From assembly GCF_900112485.1 (NCBI RefSeq), contig NZ_FOMG01000001.1, positions 273,749-337,748 on the forward strand: 64,000 nt of DNA, in the 5' to 3' direction. Shown piece after piece: positions 1 to 8,423 of the stretch; position 1 is the first letter of the stretch, and every line of letters begins with the position of its first letter. The notes beneath the pieces are model-generated. The model saw nothing but the letters and a program-made list of their open reading frames with translations. It had not been told where the DNA came from and ran no database searches. Origin of the DNA: Clostridium uliginosum. GTDB lineage: Bacteria > Bacillota > Clostridia > Clostridiales > Clostridiaceae. The translations under genes were made by a program, and so were the position numbers.

Positions 1-996
1 AATTACTTTTAATCTTTCTTTTAAAGTTGGCACAACATCCCTTGTTATATATCTTGAATCAGTTCTTGGATAAGTTAAAATCTTATAATTTTCATAAAGT
101 CTTTGCATAATTGATAATGTTTGTTTTGCTGAATATCCAAATATTCTATTGGCATCTCTTTGAAGTTCTGTTAAATCATAAAGAGCTGGAGCAAATTGTT
201 TCTTTTGGCTTTCTACAATTTCTAATACTTCTCCATCTTTACCTTTTAAAGACGCTACTACCTTTTTAGCTAAATCTTCATTAAAAGTTCTATTATTGTT
301 ATCTGAATTTACCCATTCCATAGATAAATTATTATTTTTAGCAATTATAGTGTAATAATCTTTAGGCTTAAAAGTTCTTATTTCTTCTTCTCTTTGCACA
401 ATCATAGCAAGAGTTGGAGATTGCACACGTCCTGCTGATAATTGAGCATTATATTTACAAGTTAATGCTCTTGTTACATTAAGACCTACAAGCCAATCAG
501 CTTCTGCTCTTCCTTGTGCTGCTTTATATAAATTATCATAAGCTGAACCAGGCTTTAAATTCCTAAATCCATCCAAAATTGCTTTATCAGTTTGAGATGA
601 TATCCATAATCTTTTTATAGGCTTTCTAAATCCAACTTTATCTATAATCCATCTTGCAACTAATTCTCCTTCTCTTCCAGCATCTGTTGCAATAATTAAT
701 TCACTTATATCAGGTCTAAGCATTTGCTTTTTTACTTCAGCAAATTGCTTCCCAGTCTTCTTAATAACTGTAAGTTTCATGTTTTTAGGTAACATTGGAA
801 GTGTTTCCATGCTCCACTTTTTATACTTATCTCCATATCCTTCAGGATCAAGCAACGTTACTAAGTGTCCTAATGCCCAAGTTACTATATAATTATTTCC
901 CTCTATATATCCACCTTTATTTTGGTTACATTTCAATACCTTAGCTAAATCTCTACCAACACTTGGTTTTTCAGCTAATACAAGAATTTTACTCAT
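1..996 (-). CDS. topB: DNA topoisomerase III, N-terminal part (runs off window start)
   Basis: Type IA topoisomerase that relaxes negative supercoils and decatenates DNA. Only the first 332 codons are present; the family is usually about 700 residues, so the rest lies before base 1. Seen: the opening MSKILVLAEKPSVGRDLA with the TOPRIM glutamate, the TOPRIM motif DAGREGE, LSAGRVQSPT, and the active-site context LTYPRTDSRY close to the window edge, whose tyrosine forms the 5'-phosphotyrosine bond. A GAGGAAG ribosome site lies just upstream of the ATG. TopB rather than TopA is inferred from these N-terminal motifs and from the start of the protein; confidence is high. Confidence 0.95.
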   Translation of the reverse strand, partial: MSKILVLAEKPSVGRDLAKVLKCNQNKGGYIEGNNYIVTWALGHLVTLLDPEGYGDKYKKWSMETLPMLPKNMKLTVIKKTGKQFAEVKKQMLRPDISELIIATDAGREGELVARWIIDKVGFRKPIKRLWISSQTDKAILDGFRNLKPGSAYDNLYKAAQGRAEADWLVGLNVTRALTCKYNAQLSAGRVQSPTLAMIVQREEEIRTFKPKDYYTIIAKNNNLSMEWVNSDNNNRTFNEDLAKKVVASLKGKDGEVLEIVESQKKQFAPALYDLTELQRDANRIFGYSAKQTLSIMQRLYENYKILTYPRTDSRYITRDVVPTLKERLKVI

Positions 997-1164
997 ATTT
1001 TTCTTCCTCTCTGAAAAAGGCTCTAACAAAAAACAAAAATGTATTTTGAAATAGCTCTAAATTTTATGTCATATCATTTAATTATATCATAAATTTGCCT
1101 TAGCAAATTTAGTTTGCTTTTATTCACATTTATTCATTCTTTTATTTTTACTAGAAATCCTTAA

Positions 1165-1356
1165 TTAAAGGATCTTTTGAACTCTTCCAACTACATTATC
1201 TTCAAGCATAACTTTTATTCCGCGATGATGATTTTGTGAATTTGTGAGAATTCTCTTAACTACTCCTTCAGTTAACTTTCCTGTACGTTGATCTTCTTTC
1301 TTTACAACTAATACTTTTGAACCTATCTTTATATTTGATCTATTTGTTCCATCCAT
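1165..1356 (-). CDS. ywbE: YwbE family protein (DUF2196)
   Basis: A 63-residue protein matching the small YwbE family: an N-terminal NRSNIKIG segment, a VVKKEDQRTGKLTEGVVK core and a central HHRGIKV motif. The family's function is unknown; it is small, basic and probably cytoplasmic. The ATG follows a GGAG ribosome site at a normal distance. It lies between topB and a membrane protein on the same strand, but no functional link is evident. The length equals that of known family members, so it looks complete. Confidence 0.85.
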   Translation of the reverse strand: MDGTNRSNIKIGSKVLVVKKEDQRTGKLTEGVVKRILTNSQNHHRGIKVMLEDNVVGRVQKIL

Positions 1357-1400
1357 TACTAACTTTCTCCTCTATCTTTTATATTTTATTAATATCTATC

Positions 1401-1922
1401 TTAACCTTGAGTAAAAGTAAATATTGAAGTTATCTTAAGTATATCAAGTAATACCACTACATTTACACAAAGCAAAATTCCACACAAAGTAAATTCTAAT
1501 TGACTATTTGTTTTTATATGAGCTAAAGAAAATCTCTTTTTACTTATTGGATAAAACCATGGTAATCCTCCAACAGTTAAACTATCTAAAAACAAATGTG
1601 AAAATATTCCTAGGAATAATCCAAATAGAAAATTTAATCCTAGTTTATTTGTAACTACACTCATACTTCCTATATACAAAACTAAGTATAGTATTGGTGA
1701 ATGAAATAACTTTCTATGACCTGCTAATTTATTTATCACCTTAGAAACAGGTTTAACTCTTTTACCAATATAGCTATTTTTATGATCAATATCAGGTAAT
1801 AAGCTTCCAATAATTGAGCTTCCTAAAAATATAGCTGTTGGTAATATATTGATACTTTGCATTTGAGAAGTGATGTAAAGTCCTGCTAAAATCCCTCCAT
1901 TTATATGTGTTTTGTAATTCAT
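1401..1922 (-). CDS. YdjM/DUF457-type membrane-bound metal-dependent hydrolase
   Basis: About 173 residues with four or so hydrophobic segments. Conserved features are LPDIDHKNS, the HRKLFHSP motif and FSHLFLDSLT, which place His/Asp clusters near membrane helices, as in the inner-membrane YdjM family annotated as metal-dependent hydrolases. Substrate unknown; in other bacteria relatives are LexA-controlled, but no SOS box was recognised here. I prefer the ATG at 1922, because an AGGAG ribosome site stands 8 bases before it; a GTG three codons upstream overlaps that site. Confidence 0.85.
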   Translation of the reverse strand: MNYKTHINGGILAGLYITSQMQSINILPTAIFLGSSIIGSLLPDIDHKNSYIGKRVKPVSKVINKLAGHRKLFHSPILYLVLYIGSMSVVTNKLGLNFLFGLFLGIFSHLFLDSLTVGGLPWFYPISKKRFSLAHIKTNSQLEFTLCGILLCVNVVVLLDILKITSIFTFTQG

Positions 1923-1951
1923 TTTTAACACTCCTATTTTAGCTCTTTAAT

Positions 1952-2009
1952 GTTAAGGCACATTCAAAAAAACAACAAGTAAGTATGCCAGTATATTTCA
2001 TGTGCTTAA
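1952..2009. repeat. Repeat family 1, degenerate copy
   Basis: Begins TTAAGGCACATTCAAAAAA and continues with AACAACAAGTAAGTATGCCAG, ending CATGTGCTTAA. It matches the left arm of the dispersed family whose other members carry AAGGCATATTC; the right arm is partly eroded. Located just upstream of the YdjM-type gene. Confidence 0.6.
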
Positions 2010-2139
2010 ATTATTTTTATTTTTAGATAAATTCAGTTTCATCTTATTTTTAAAAAGCTATTTTCTCTTTCGTTTAATATTAGTCTATTTTGTATTATAC
2101 TATATATTTACTCTATCACCAAAATTATAATTAGTTAAA

Positions 2140-2206
2140 CATATAAAATAAAATAATAAGTCAAAGATGATATGTATATTGACTTGTTATTTTTTAATAT
2201 ACCTTA
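2140..2206. repeat. Repeat family 1 copy
   Basis: Imperfect inverted repeat: left arm with AAATAATAAGTCAA, right arm TTGACTTGTTATTTTTTAA ending ATACCTTAA. It fits the family consensus ATAACAAGTC...GACTTGTTAT. Confidence 0.7.
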
Positions 2207-2212
2207 AATAAC

Positions 2213-2251
2213 AAAAAAGCATCTAACTTCATTAAAATTAGATGCTTTTTT
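2213..2251 (-). terminator. Intrinsic terminator of the 2353-2583 gene
   Basis: Fourteen-base arms AAAAAAGCATCTAA and TTAGATGCTTTTTT separated by 11 bases. The A- and T-rich ends make it potentially bidirectional; the gene that ends at 2353 on the minus strand is the obvious client. Confidence 0.8.
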
Positions 2252-2352
2252 ATATGTGGCAATTAAAAATTACTTACTTTATACATTCTTACTCAATCAA
2301 TAAGTTCCAATTATATATAGAAATTTTGATATTACTTTACACATTAATGTAC

Positions 2353-2583
2353 TTAATCATTTATCATCTTAAGCAGTTCCTTAACAGTCTTTTTAGCTCT
2401 ATCAGGCAATTTATCTATTGCTTTTTCTTTTTTCTTTTCGTCTTGTATTTGTGCTATTCTCATTACTTCTTGTTGAAGTCCTTGAATATTATTAAGTTCT
2501 GCTATTGCACTATTAAACTTTTTTGCGAATTTTGGATCTTGCATCTTTTGCTGAACTTTCATTATTAGTTCATACCCAGTCAT
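2353..2583 (-). CDS. Hypothetical protein, 76 residues, helical and charged
   Basis: I do not recognise a named family. From MTGYELIMKVQQKMQDPK to the C-terminal LLKMIND it is highly charged and predicted alpha-helical, with no membrane segment, signal peptide or cysteines. The start at 2583 is chosen because a GTAGGAGG ribosome site sits 7 bases before it; an upstream ATG would add 13 residues without a site. It is single-gene, bounded downstream by a strong terminator and upstream by a family 1 repeat. Likely a real small cytoplasmic protein because of the ribosome site and terminator. Confidence 0.65.
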   Translation of the reverse strand: MTGYELIMKVQQKMQDPKFAKKFNSAIAELNNIQGLQQEVMRIAQIQDEKKKEKAIDKLPDRAKKTVKELLKMIND

Positions 2584-2618
2584 CTTCACAAACCTCCTAC
2601 AAAGTGATTTTACATAAT

Positions 2619-2693
2619 GCATTTTTTTGAAAATAACTAATCAATATACATAGCATATTGGATTGTTATTTTTTAAGATGCCTTATAATTTCA
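2619..2693. repeat. Repeat family 1 copy
   Basis: Left arm TTTTTTTGAAAATAACTAATC, right arm GGATTGTTATTTTTTAAG followed by ATGCCTTA. A typical 70-base hairpin copy of the dispersed family, with the central ATATACATAGCATAT also near-palindromic. Confidence 0.75.
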
Positions 2694-2741
2694 TAATATT
2701 CACTTGTAGTTTAAATGGTACTTATATAAAAAAAAATTATA

Positions 2742-2800
2742 ATGCACATGAAAGAAAATAATAGATAATGATACTGGTCTATTATTTTCTTTCATGTGTC
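2742..2800. repeat. Repeat family 1 copy, directly downstream of carbonic anhydrase
   Basis: Arms GCACATGAAAGAAAATAATAG and CTATTATTTTCTTTCATGTG pair almost perfectly over 20 bases. It sits 18 bases beyond the carbonic anhydrase stop codon, so it may also end that transcript. Confidence 0.75.
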
Positions 2801-2817
2801 TAAAATGAATCTACATT

Positions 2818-3381
2818 TTATTTATCATATCCATCAATAACAACTTCTAATTTTCCAGTTTCCGGATCTATTATAAGTCCATGAATAAAAACATCTTTAG
2901 GCATCAATGGGTGATTTCTTATAATTGCTACACTCTCCTTAACAGAGTCATGCACACATCCAAATCCATGTAGCCAACTTTTAAGATTAATGCCTGCATA
3001 TTCAAGGGTTGAAAGTGTATCTTTAGAAATACCTCTTTCAATAATTTTATTAATAGTATTTGAGGTATCAATATTACTCATTCCACATGAATGATGACCT
3101 ATGACCAAAACTTCATTAGCTTCTAGTTCATAAATTGCTACTAAAATACTTCTCATAATACTTCCAAAAGGATGTGCTACCACAGCTCCTGCATTTTTAA
3201 TAATTTTAACGTCACCATTTTTTATATTTAAAGCTCGTGGAAGAAGTTCCGTAAGTCTAGTATCCATACAAGATAATATAACAATCTTTTTAGATGGGTA
3301 TTTAGATGCTTTGTATTTTTCATATTCTTTATTTTCAACAAAGGTTTTGTTATAATCTAATATTTCTTTTAATTTGCTCAT
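2818..3381 (-). CDS. Beta-class carbonic anhydrase
   Basis: Interconverts CO2 and bicarbonate in the cytoplasm. Seen in a 187-residue protein: the zinc ligands Cys38 (in SCMDTRL), His96 and Cys99 (in IGHHSCGM), and the Asp40-Arg42 catalytic dyad. The overall length matches the compact beta family. The start at 3381 is chosen because the preceding ATGAGGAGAAAAAAT contains the GAGGAG ribosome site; using the earlier ATG would translate through that site. Single gene, flanked by repeats on both sides. In anaerobes it probably supplies bicarbonate to carboxylases; that role is inference. Confidence 0.93.
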   Translation of the reverse strand: MSKLKEILDYNKTFVENKEYEKYKASKYPSKKIVILSCMDTRLTELLPRALNIKNGDVKIIKNAGAVVAHPFGSIMRSILVAIYELEANEVLVIGHHSCGMSNIDTSNTINKIIERGISKDTLSTLEYAGINLKSWLHGFGCVHDSVKESVAIIRNHPLMPKDVFIHGLIIDPETGKLEVVIDGYDK

Positions 3382-3439
3382 ATTTTTTCTCCTCATATTA
3401 TATAAAAAGATTAGATTTCTCTAAACCTTTTTTTAATTT

Positions 3440-3665
3440 TGGCTATGTTTTAAGTGAATGTTGATATTGTAATATAAAGCTCATGGACAGTGGAATTCAC
3501 TTTAAGAACTCTAAAACGAATATTAGTCCTATTAATGCATGCTCCTAATCAAAGATTATGACAAGCATTAATATTACAAATATTCATTAAGAGTTCTACA
3601 AAGCAAATTCCAATGCCAGTTCGCCTTTATATTAAAATATCAACACTATTTTAAAACATAGCCTA
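3440..3665. repeat. Repeat family 2 (MITE-like), medium copy A
   Basis: Ends GGCTATGTTTTAAGTGAATG and CACTATTTTAAAACATAGCC are inverted repeats followed inside by TTGATATTGTAATATAAAG and its counterpart. The body folds back on itself through imperfect arms containing AGAACTCTTAA-type and CATGCTCCTAATCAAAG sequences. It equals copy B (28010-28303) read in the opposite direction but lacks about 65 central bases. No coding capacity. Confidence 0.8.
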
Positions 3666-3681
3666 AATTTTATTAAGTATA

Positions 3682-3921
3682 AGACATATTCAAAAAAATA
3701 ACAAGTCAGTATACTAATATAAAGTGTAAAAATTCTTTTTTTGCAAATACTACTTAAAGCATTGTAAAATAAATAACTCTTCAAATATTCTTAGAATTTT
3801 TTGAACTAGACAATAAAGTGAATGCAGTTAATACTGCTGTTATTAACTGCATTTGCTAACGTAGTATAGTACAAAAAAGATAAAACTATTAACTAGTTAT
3901 TTATTGGGATATGCCTAATGA
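3682..3921. repeat. Repeat family 1 copy apparently split by inserted DNA
   Basis: A left arm AGACATATTCAAAAAAATAA (from 3682) and a right-arm-like AACTAGTTATTTATTGGGAT ATGCCTAA (to 3921) are separated by about 150 bases. The inserted part contains a perfect 12-base hairpin, AATGCAGTTAAT (3821-3832) with ATTAACTGCATT (3842-3853), lacking a T-run. It lies upstream of the cold-shock gene and could belong to its promoter/leader region. Confidence 0.45.
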
Positions 3922-3946
3922 TAATTAATATAAGGAGTGATTGCTT

Positions 3947-4156
3947 ATGTCTAGTAGAACCGGTGTAGTTAAATGGTTTAATGAGGAAAAAGGGTTTGGG
4001 TTTATATCCTGTGATGAAGGTGATGATGTCTTTGTGCATCACTCACAAATTAAAGAAGATAGAACTGATAAAGATTTGCACGAAGGTGAAAATGTAACCT
4101 TTGATATACAAGAAGGTGAAAAAGGACCTATGGCTACAAATGTGAAAAAATTATAG
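3947..4156 (+). CDS. Cold-shock protein (CspA family)
   Basis: A 69-residue OB-fold nucleic-acid-binding protein that acts as an RNA chaperone. Seen: [17 protein letters not shown], which holds RNP1 (KGFGFI), and DVFVHHSQI, which holds RNP2 (VFVHH). The ATG at 3947 follows AAGGAG (3932-3937) at a normal distance; a TTG two codons earlier lies too close to the site. The length is that of a complete single-domain Csp. Monocistronic, ended by a strong hairpin. Which paralogue it is cannot be told. Confidence 0.95.
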   Translation: MSSRTGVVKWFNEEKGFGFISCDEGDDVFVHHSQIKEDRTDKDLHEGENVTFDIQEGEKGPMATNVKKL

Positions 4157-4169
4157 TATCTAAAAAAAT

Positions 4170-4211
4170 AAAATGGAGATAAGCAATTCAATAACTGCTT
4201 GTCTCCATTTT
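4170..4211 (+). terminator. Intrinsic terminator of the cold-shock gene
   Basis: Arms AAAATGGAGATAAGCA and TGCTTGTCTCCATTTT with a 10-base loop, 13 bases beyond the stop codon. The same hairpin read on the minus strand lies 39 bases past the penicillin-binding protein gene, so it may serve both convergent genes. Confidence 0.85.
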
Positions 4212-4220
4212 ATATATTGC

Positions 4221-4245
4221 TTTATTTTAAAACCGTGTTGATATA
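4221..4245. repeat. Repeat family 2 terminal fragment
   Basis: TATTTTAAAACCGTGTTGATAT matches the family 2 end. Only one arm remains, abutting the 3' end of the penicillin-binding protein gene. Confidence 0.5.
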
Positions 4246-4249
4246 CTTA

Positions 4250-6283
4250 CTACTTTATTGTTTCCAATGCTTTTTTAACCTTAGGAACTACATAATGACT
4301 TCCACCTCTATTTTTAACATCCTCTGCCATTGTTACTACTAGTAAATTATTAGGTGCTTTATTTGTAGTCATACCTACAAACCATCCAAGTTCAGTTCCT
4401 TCTGTATCAGTTTGTGATAATTTTATTTCTGCCGTTCCAGTTTTTCCTGCTATTGTTAATCCATCAATATAAGCCTGATGCCCTGTTCCACTTGGATTTT
4501 TAACTACTTGAATTAAATCCTGAAGTACTGTATTTTCAGCTTCTTTTGAAACAACATTAGCTTTCCATACTTTACTTTTTTCACTTTCTTTATATTCAAT
4601 ATAAGGAGTTAGTATGTTACCTTCATTCTGAAATAAAGTGTATATTGAGGCTAAATGAACTGGATTTAATAGTATTTCACCTTGTCCATATCCACTATCA
4701 GCTAATTGTACATCGGTTTTGAATTGTCCGTCTGTAGCAAATTGCGAATTATATAATCCATATTCAAATGGAATTTTCTCTCCAAAACCAAAACTATTTA
4801 ACTTATCTTTAAAAATATCTTTTCCGATATCTAATGCAGCTTTTGCAAAATATATATTATCTGAGTAAACAAGAGCATTTAAAAGATTAGAATCACCGCC
4901 ATAAGCGCTTACTCTTGTAACAAAATAATTTCCCCAACTACTATCTTTTTGCCAACTAAGTCCACTTATATTTTTATTTATATTAGGGTCAATCTTTGCA
5001 CTGTCAACTCCAATTACTGCAGTAATTGGCTTAAATACAGATCCAGGAGCTACATTACTTTGAAATCTATTATATAAAGGTTTATTTATGTCCTCATTTA
5101 AGCTCTTCCATTTGTCATCAGATAATCCCATAACAAAATCATTAGGATCATACCCCGGAGCACTTACAAGAGCTAAAACCTCACCAGTGTCTGGATTCAT
5201 TGCAACTGAAGCTCCTTTATCATTTTCTAGCTCTTTATATAACAGACTTTGCATATTACTATCAATAGTTAATTTAACATTACTACCATTTTTTACTGCC
5301 TTAGATATAATTGAAGTCTTTTTCTTACCATCTTTATCTTGTATGTATATTTCAACCCCATCTATTCCTCTTAGCTTATTCTCATATATTTTTTCAAGAC
5401 CAGTTTTGCCGATTACAGAGCTTTTGGTATATTCAGCACCCTTATTCTTTTCTAATTCTTCAGCATTTATATTTTGCACATATCCTGTTAAATGAGCTGC
5501 TTGTACATTTAGTGGATATATCCTTGCATCCTTGTTATTAACCATAATTCCTGGTATTTCTAAAAGCTTATAAACTCTTTCATCACCGTCTGCTATAACT
5601 TTTATAGGGATAAACATATCATTCTTTACATAAGACATGTTTAATTTACTATTTATATATTCAACAGAAATCCCTAATATAGTTGCTATTTTCTGAATAG
5701 ATTTTTCTTTATTATCTCCTAATTTTCCAGGGATGATTCCCACATCTGCTGAATTTCCATCAGTTGCTAATGGTATTTGGTTTCTATCTAAGATATCTCC
5801 TCTTCTGGCTTTAGTTTCATTTACTTTAACCTTCTCATTATCACCTAATTCAGGAAATATAACTTTTGAATTCCATTTTATATTATATTTTTTTCCGCTT
5901 TCCCTATCCAAACTTATATTATTTGAAAATGATAAATCACCAGCTGAAGTATTCATACTTGTTTCATAATCTATTGATGCTTCATTACCTTGTTTTAATA
6001 CATTCTTAACCTCAATTTTAATATCATTAGCTTGAATACCTTCATATATATTTTTATTTTTTAAAATAAAATCTTCTTTAGAAATTTTTCCCTTACTTTC
6101 ATTATCAATCATATCATACATAGCTTCATATTCTTTGCTATTCAATAAATTCATGTACTCACTTAATTTATCTTCAGGCTTATTTGCTTTATTATACCTA
6201 AAGAGAATTACCATTGATATTATTAGTGGAATAATTATGGCTCCTATTCCCATTGCTATATACACCATTTTCTTCTTTTTCAT
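4250..6283 (-). CDS. Class B penicillin-binding protein with MecA_N domain
   Basis: Membrane-anchored D,D-transpeptidase that cross-links peptidoglycan. In order: short cytoplasmic tail, one membrane helix (about residues 7-28), an NTF2-like MecA_N domain (about 35-155), a PBP dimerisation domain opened by RRGDILDRN, and the transpeptidase domain. Catalytic motifs are intact: Ser415-Val-Phe-Lys418, Ser474-Asp-Asn476 and Lys614-Thr-Gly. The 677-residue length matches PBP2a/PbpC-type proteins. A GAAGGAG site precedes the ATG. Relatives of this architecture can have low beta-lactam affinity, but nothing here proves resistance. Convergent with the cold-shock gene. Confidence 0.93.
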   Translation of the reverse strand: MKKKKMVYIAMGIGAIIIPLIISMVILFRYNKANKPEDKLSEYMNLLNSKEYEAMYDMIDNESKGKISKEDFILKNKNIYEGIQANDIKIEVKNVLKQGNEASIDYETSMNTSAGDLSFSNNISLDRESGKKYNIKWNSKVIFPELGDNEKVKVNETKARRGDILDRNQIPLATDGNSADVGIIPGKLGDNKEKSIQKIATILGISVEYINSKLNMSYVKNDMFIPIKVIADGDERVYKLLEIPGIMVNNKDARIYPLNVQAAHLTGYVQNINAEELEKNKGAEYTKSSVIGKTGLEKIYENKLRGIDGVEIYIQDKDGKKKTSIISKAVKNGSNVKLTIDSNMQSLLYKELENDKGASVAMNPDTGEVLALVSAPGYDPNDFVMGLSDDKWKSLNEDINKPLYNRFQSNVAPGSVFKPITAVIGVDSAKIDPNINKNISGLSWQKDSSWGNYFVTRVSAYGGDSNLLNALVYSDNIYFAKAALDIGKDIFKDKLNSFGFGEKIPFEYGLYNSQFATDGQFKTDVQLADSGYGQGEILLNPVHLASIYTLFQNEGNILTPYIEYKESEKSKVWKANVVSKEAENTVLQDLIQVVKNPSGTGHQAYIDGLTIAGKTGTAEIKLSQTDTEGTELGWFVGMTTNKAPNNLLVVTMAEDVKNRGGSHYVVPKVKKALETIK

Positions 6284-6481
6284 AAAATCATACTCCTTCT
6301 TTAAATTACACTCCTTAATTGTATCTCTTTTTTTAATTTATGTCTTTATAATTATAACCTGTATAAATTGCTTTTACATTCACATTTTTTAAATTTATAT
6401 TTAATTATTAAACCATTAATACCTTCATATAATATTTCAATTTCTACACATAATAAACAGTATAGAAAGGAGATTAATTTT

Positions 6482-7051
6482 ATGAAGAAAAGCGTGAAAA
6501 TATTAATAATAACAATTTTAGTTGTACTCCTTATATTTATCCCTATCGTTGGAAGCTACAATAGTTTAATTTCACTTGAACAGAATGTAAATACCACTCA
6601 GTCAAATATTGACACTCAAATGCAAAGAAGATTAGATTTAATTCCTAATCTAGTTAATACTGTGAAAGGATATGCAACACAAGAAAAATCAATATTTACA
6701 GATATAGCTAATGCAAGAAGCAAATTATCTGGTGCCACAAATGTACCTGAAAAGGCTGATGCAGATAATCAACTTTCTAATTCACTTTCAAGATTATTAG
6801 TAATTGTTGAAAGTTATCCTGATTTAAAATCGAATCAGAATTTTAAAGATTTATCCATTCAATTAGAAGGAACAGAAAATAGAATTGCAGTAGCTAGGCA
6901 AGATTATAATACTTCTGTAACACAATATAACACTAAGAGAAGAAGCTTTCCTAGTAATATACTAGCCTCATTATTTGATTTTAAAGAAAAACCACTTTAT
7001 AAAGCAAGTAATGGTGCAAACGAAGTCCCTCCAGTGGATTTTGCTCATTAA
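6482..7051 (+). CDS. lemA: LemA family membrane protein
   Basis: A 189-residue protein with one N-terminal membrane helix (residues 5-25, LIITILVVLLIFIPIVGSYN) followed by a long helical exterior/cytoplasmic domain. Signature LemA stretches are seen: RRLDLIPNLVNTVKGYATQE, ANARSKLSGA, and the final FNxP-like region ending in PLYKASNGANEVPPVDF. Function is not settled; it pairs genomically with TPM-domain proteins. The start follows AAAGGAG (6466-6472). The next gene begins two bases after its stop, so the two are almost certainly cotranscribed and probably translationally coupled. Confidence 0.92.
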   Translation: MKKSVKILIITILVVLLIFIPIVGSYNSLISLEQNVNTTQSNIDTQMQRRLDLIPNLVNTVKGYATQEKSIFTDIANARSKLSGATNVPEKADADNQLSNSLSRLLVIVESYPDLKSNQNFKDLSIQLEGTENRIAVARQDYNTSVTQYNTKRRSFPSNILASLFDFKEKPLYKASNGANEVPPVDFAH

Positions 7052-7053
7052 AA

Positions 7054-7839
7054 ATGTTTACTAAAAATAAATCTTTAAAGCTATTTCTATCTTCTCTTTT
7101 GTTAATAATTTTGATTTTCTCTTTTCCTGTAAATGCTGCCATTGAAGTTCCTTCACCAACAAACTATAAATATTTAAATGATTATGTTGGTATGATTAGT
7201 GATTCAGAAGCAAGCAATATAATATCTATAGGAAAAGAACTAGAAGATAAAACAGGTGCACAGGCTGTTGTAGTTGTAATAGACTCAACTAAAGGAATTC
7301 CTATTGAAGACTACGCTATAAATCTCTTTAGGAGCTGGGGAATTGGACAAAAAGGTAAGGATAATGGCCTATTAATTCTTGTAGCTATAAATGATAAAGC
7401 ATGGAGAGTAGAAGTTGGTCGTGGTCTTGAAGGTGCGATTCCAGATGTGCTAAGTAATAGGGTTATGACTTCAATTGCAAAACCTAGCTTTATAGAAGGT
7501 AACTATGGAAGTGGTATACTTCAATCCTATAGTACACTGTGTGATTATATAGGTAATGAATATGGAGTTACTTTAGATAAATCCTTAAACATATCACTGC
7601 CTAATAATATTTCTAAATCTAATAATAGTAGTTTAATTGTATTAGGTGTTTTTTTAGTATTATTAATACTAGATTTTATATTTAATAGAGGTAGAATATT
7701 TCTTACTCTTTTGCAAATTATTTTTATAAGTAATATATTTGGAAGACATGGTCCAAGAGGTGGTGGCTCTAGTGGCGGTGGATTTGGTGGGTTTGGTGGC
7801 GGTTCTTCTGGTGGAGGAGGTTCATCTGGAAGTTGGTAA
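7054..7839 (+). CDS. TPM-domain (YgcG/DUF477) secreted or membrane protein
   Basis: A 261-residue protein: signal peptide (residues 7-29, ending VNAAIE), TPM domain (about 35-165) with YLNDYVGMIS, QAVVVVIDS and GLLILVAINDKAWRVEVGRG, a membrane helix (about 193-225), and a Gly/Ser-rich tail ending SSGSW. The tail and domain order are typical of LemA partners. The domain is thought to be a phosphatase-like or chaperone-like module outside the membrane; the real substrate is unknown. Two-base gap from lemA and no independent ribosome site suggest coupling. Confidence 0.9.
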   Translation: MFTKNKSLKLFLSSLLLIILIFSFPVNAAIEVPSPTNYKYLNDYVGMISDSEASNIISIGKELEDKTGAQAVVVVIDSTKGIPIEDYAINLFRSWGIGQKGKDNGLLILVAINDKAWRVEVGRGLEGAIPDVLSNRVMTSIAKPSFIEGNYGSGILQSYSTLCDYIGNEYGVTLDKSLNISLPNNISKSNNSSLIVLGVFLVLLILDFIFNRGRIFLTLLQIIFISNIFGRHGPRGGGSSGGGFGGFGGGSSGGGGSSGSW

Positions 7840-7859
7840 AAAATAGTTTGTGTTATAAG

Positions 7860-7904
7860 CAATCTCCATTTTGTTATATAAGGCACATTCAAAAATGGAG
7901 ATTG
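7860..7904. terminator. Bidirectional terminator between TPM gene and ComFB-domain gene
   Basis: Arms CAATCTCCATTTTG and CAAAAATGGAGATTG, followed by TTTGTTTTATTT on the plus strand and AACAAAC-flanked A/T sequence on the other. The loop contains a family 1 end (AAGGCACATTC), so the repeat may have supplied part of the structure. Serves two converging genes. Confidence 0.75.
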
Positions 7905-7910
7905 TTTGTT

Positions 7911-8180
7911 TTATTTATCATGTCTAGGTGAATTACTAACTATCTCAATTGCTTTTGTAACTTCAATTATTATATCTGTTTCAAATTGTTGATACATTCC
8001 ACTTAACTTGGTCATTACTATCCCCTTTGTTGTAACCACATAACACGGTTTTAAATTATTAAGTGCAAGTGCATAAATATCTTTTTGGCACTTATTGCAC
8101 TTACATACATCACTTTCTTTTAGTAGTTTTTCCATATCATCTTTTACCCATATTTCCATATAATTAATAACTTTTTCCAT
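7911..8180 (-). CDS. ComFB-domain protein
   Basis: An 89-residue protein matching the late-competence ComFB domain: MEKVINYMEIWVKDDMEKLL, then CKCNKCQKDIYALALNNLKP and the C-terminal YQQFETDIIIEVTKAIE. The four-cysteine knot near residue 26-33 could bind zinc. ComFB proteins elsewhere are reported receptors for cyclic dinucleotides such as c-di-GMP; here that is only family-based inference. The start at 8180 follows an AAAGGA site; the longer upstream reading lacks one. No other com genes are adjacent. Confidence 0.85.
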   Translation of the reverse strand: MEKVINYMEIWVKDDMEKLLKESDVCKCNKCQKDIYALALNNLKPCYVVTTKGIVMTKLSGMYQQFETDIIIEVTKAIEIVSNSPRHDK

Positions 8181-8423
8181 AATATAACTATCCTTTCTTC
8201 CTTTGTAATTTTTCATAAAACTTTTCATCATGTAGTGCTATTTTCAATATTGTTTTTTTCTTTCTTTTTGATTTTTCACTATATCAATTGTTTCTAGTAA
8301 TCATTTGAATATTGTAACTGAATTAGACAAATAATAAATACTATTTTTTATATTTCGAAAATAATTTTCTTATATTATAATATTCGTAAATAATACAAGG
8401 AACTTTAAAATCACTATATTTAT

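Noticed and set aside
2242..2568. 108-codon plus-strand frame
   Set aside because: Shadow of the 76-residue minus-strand gene; hydrophobic nonsense translation of AT-rich antisense.
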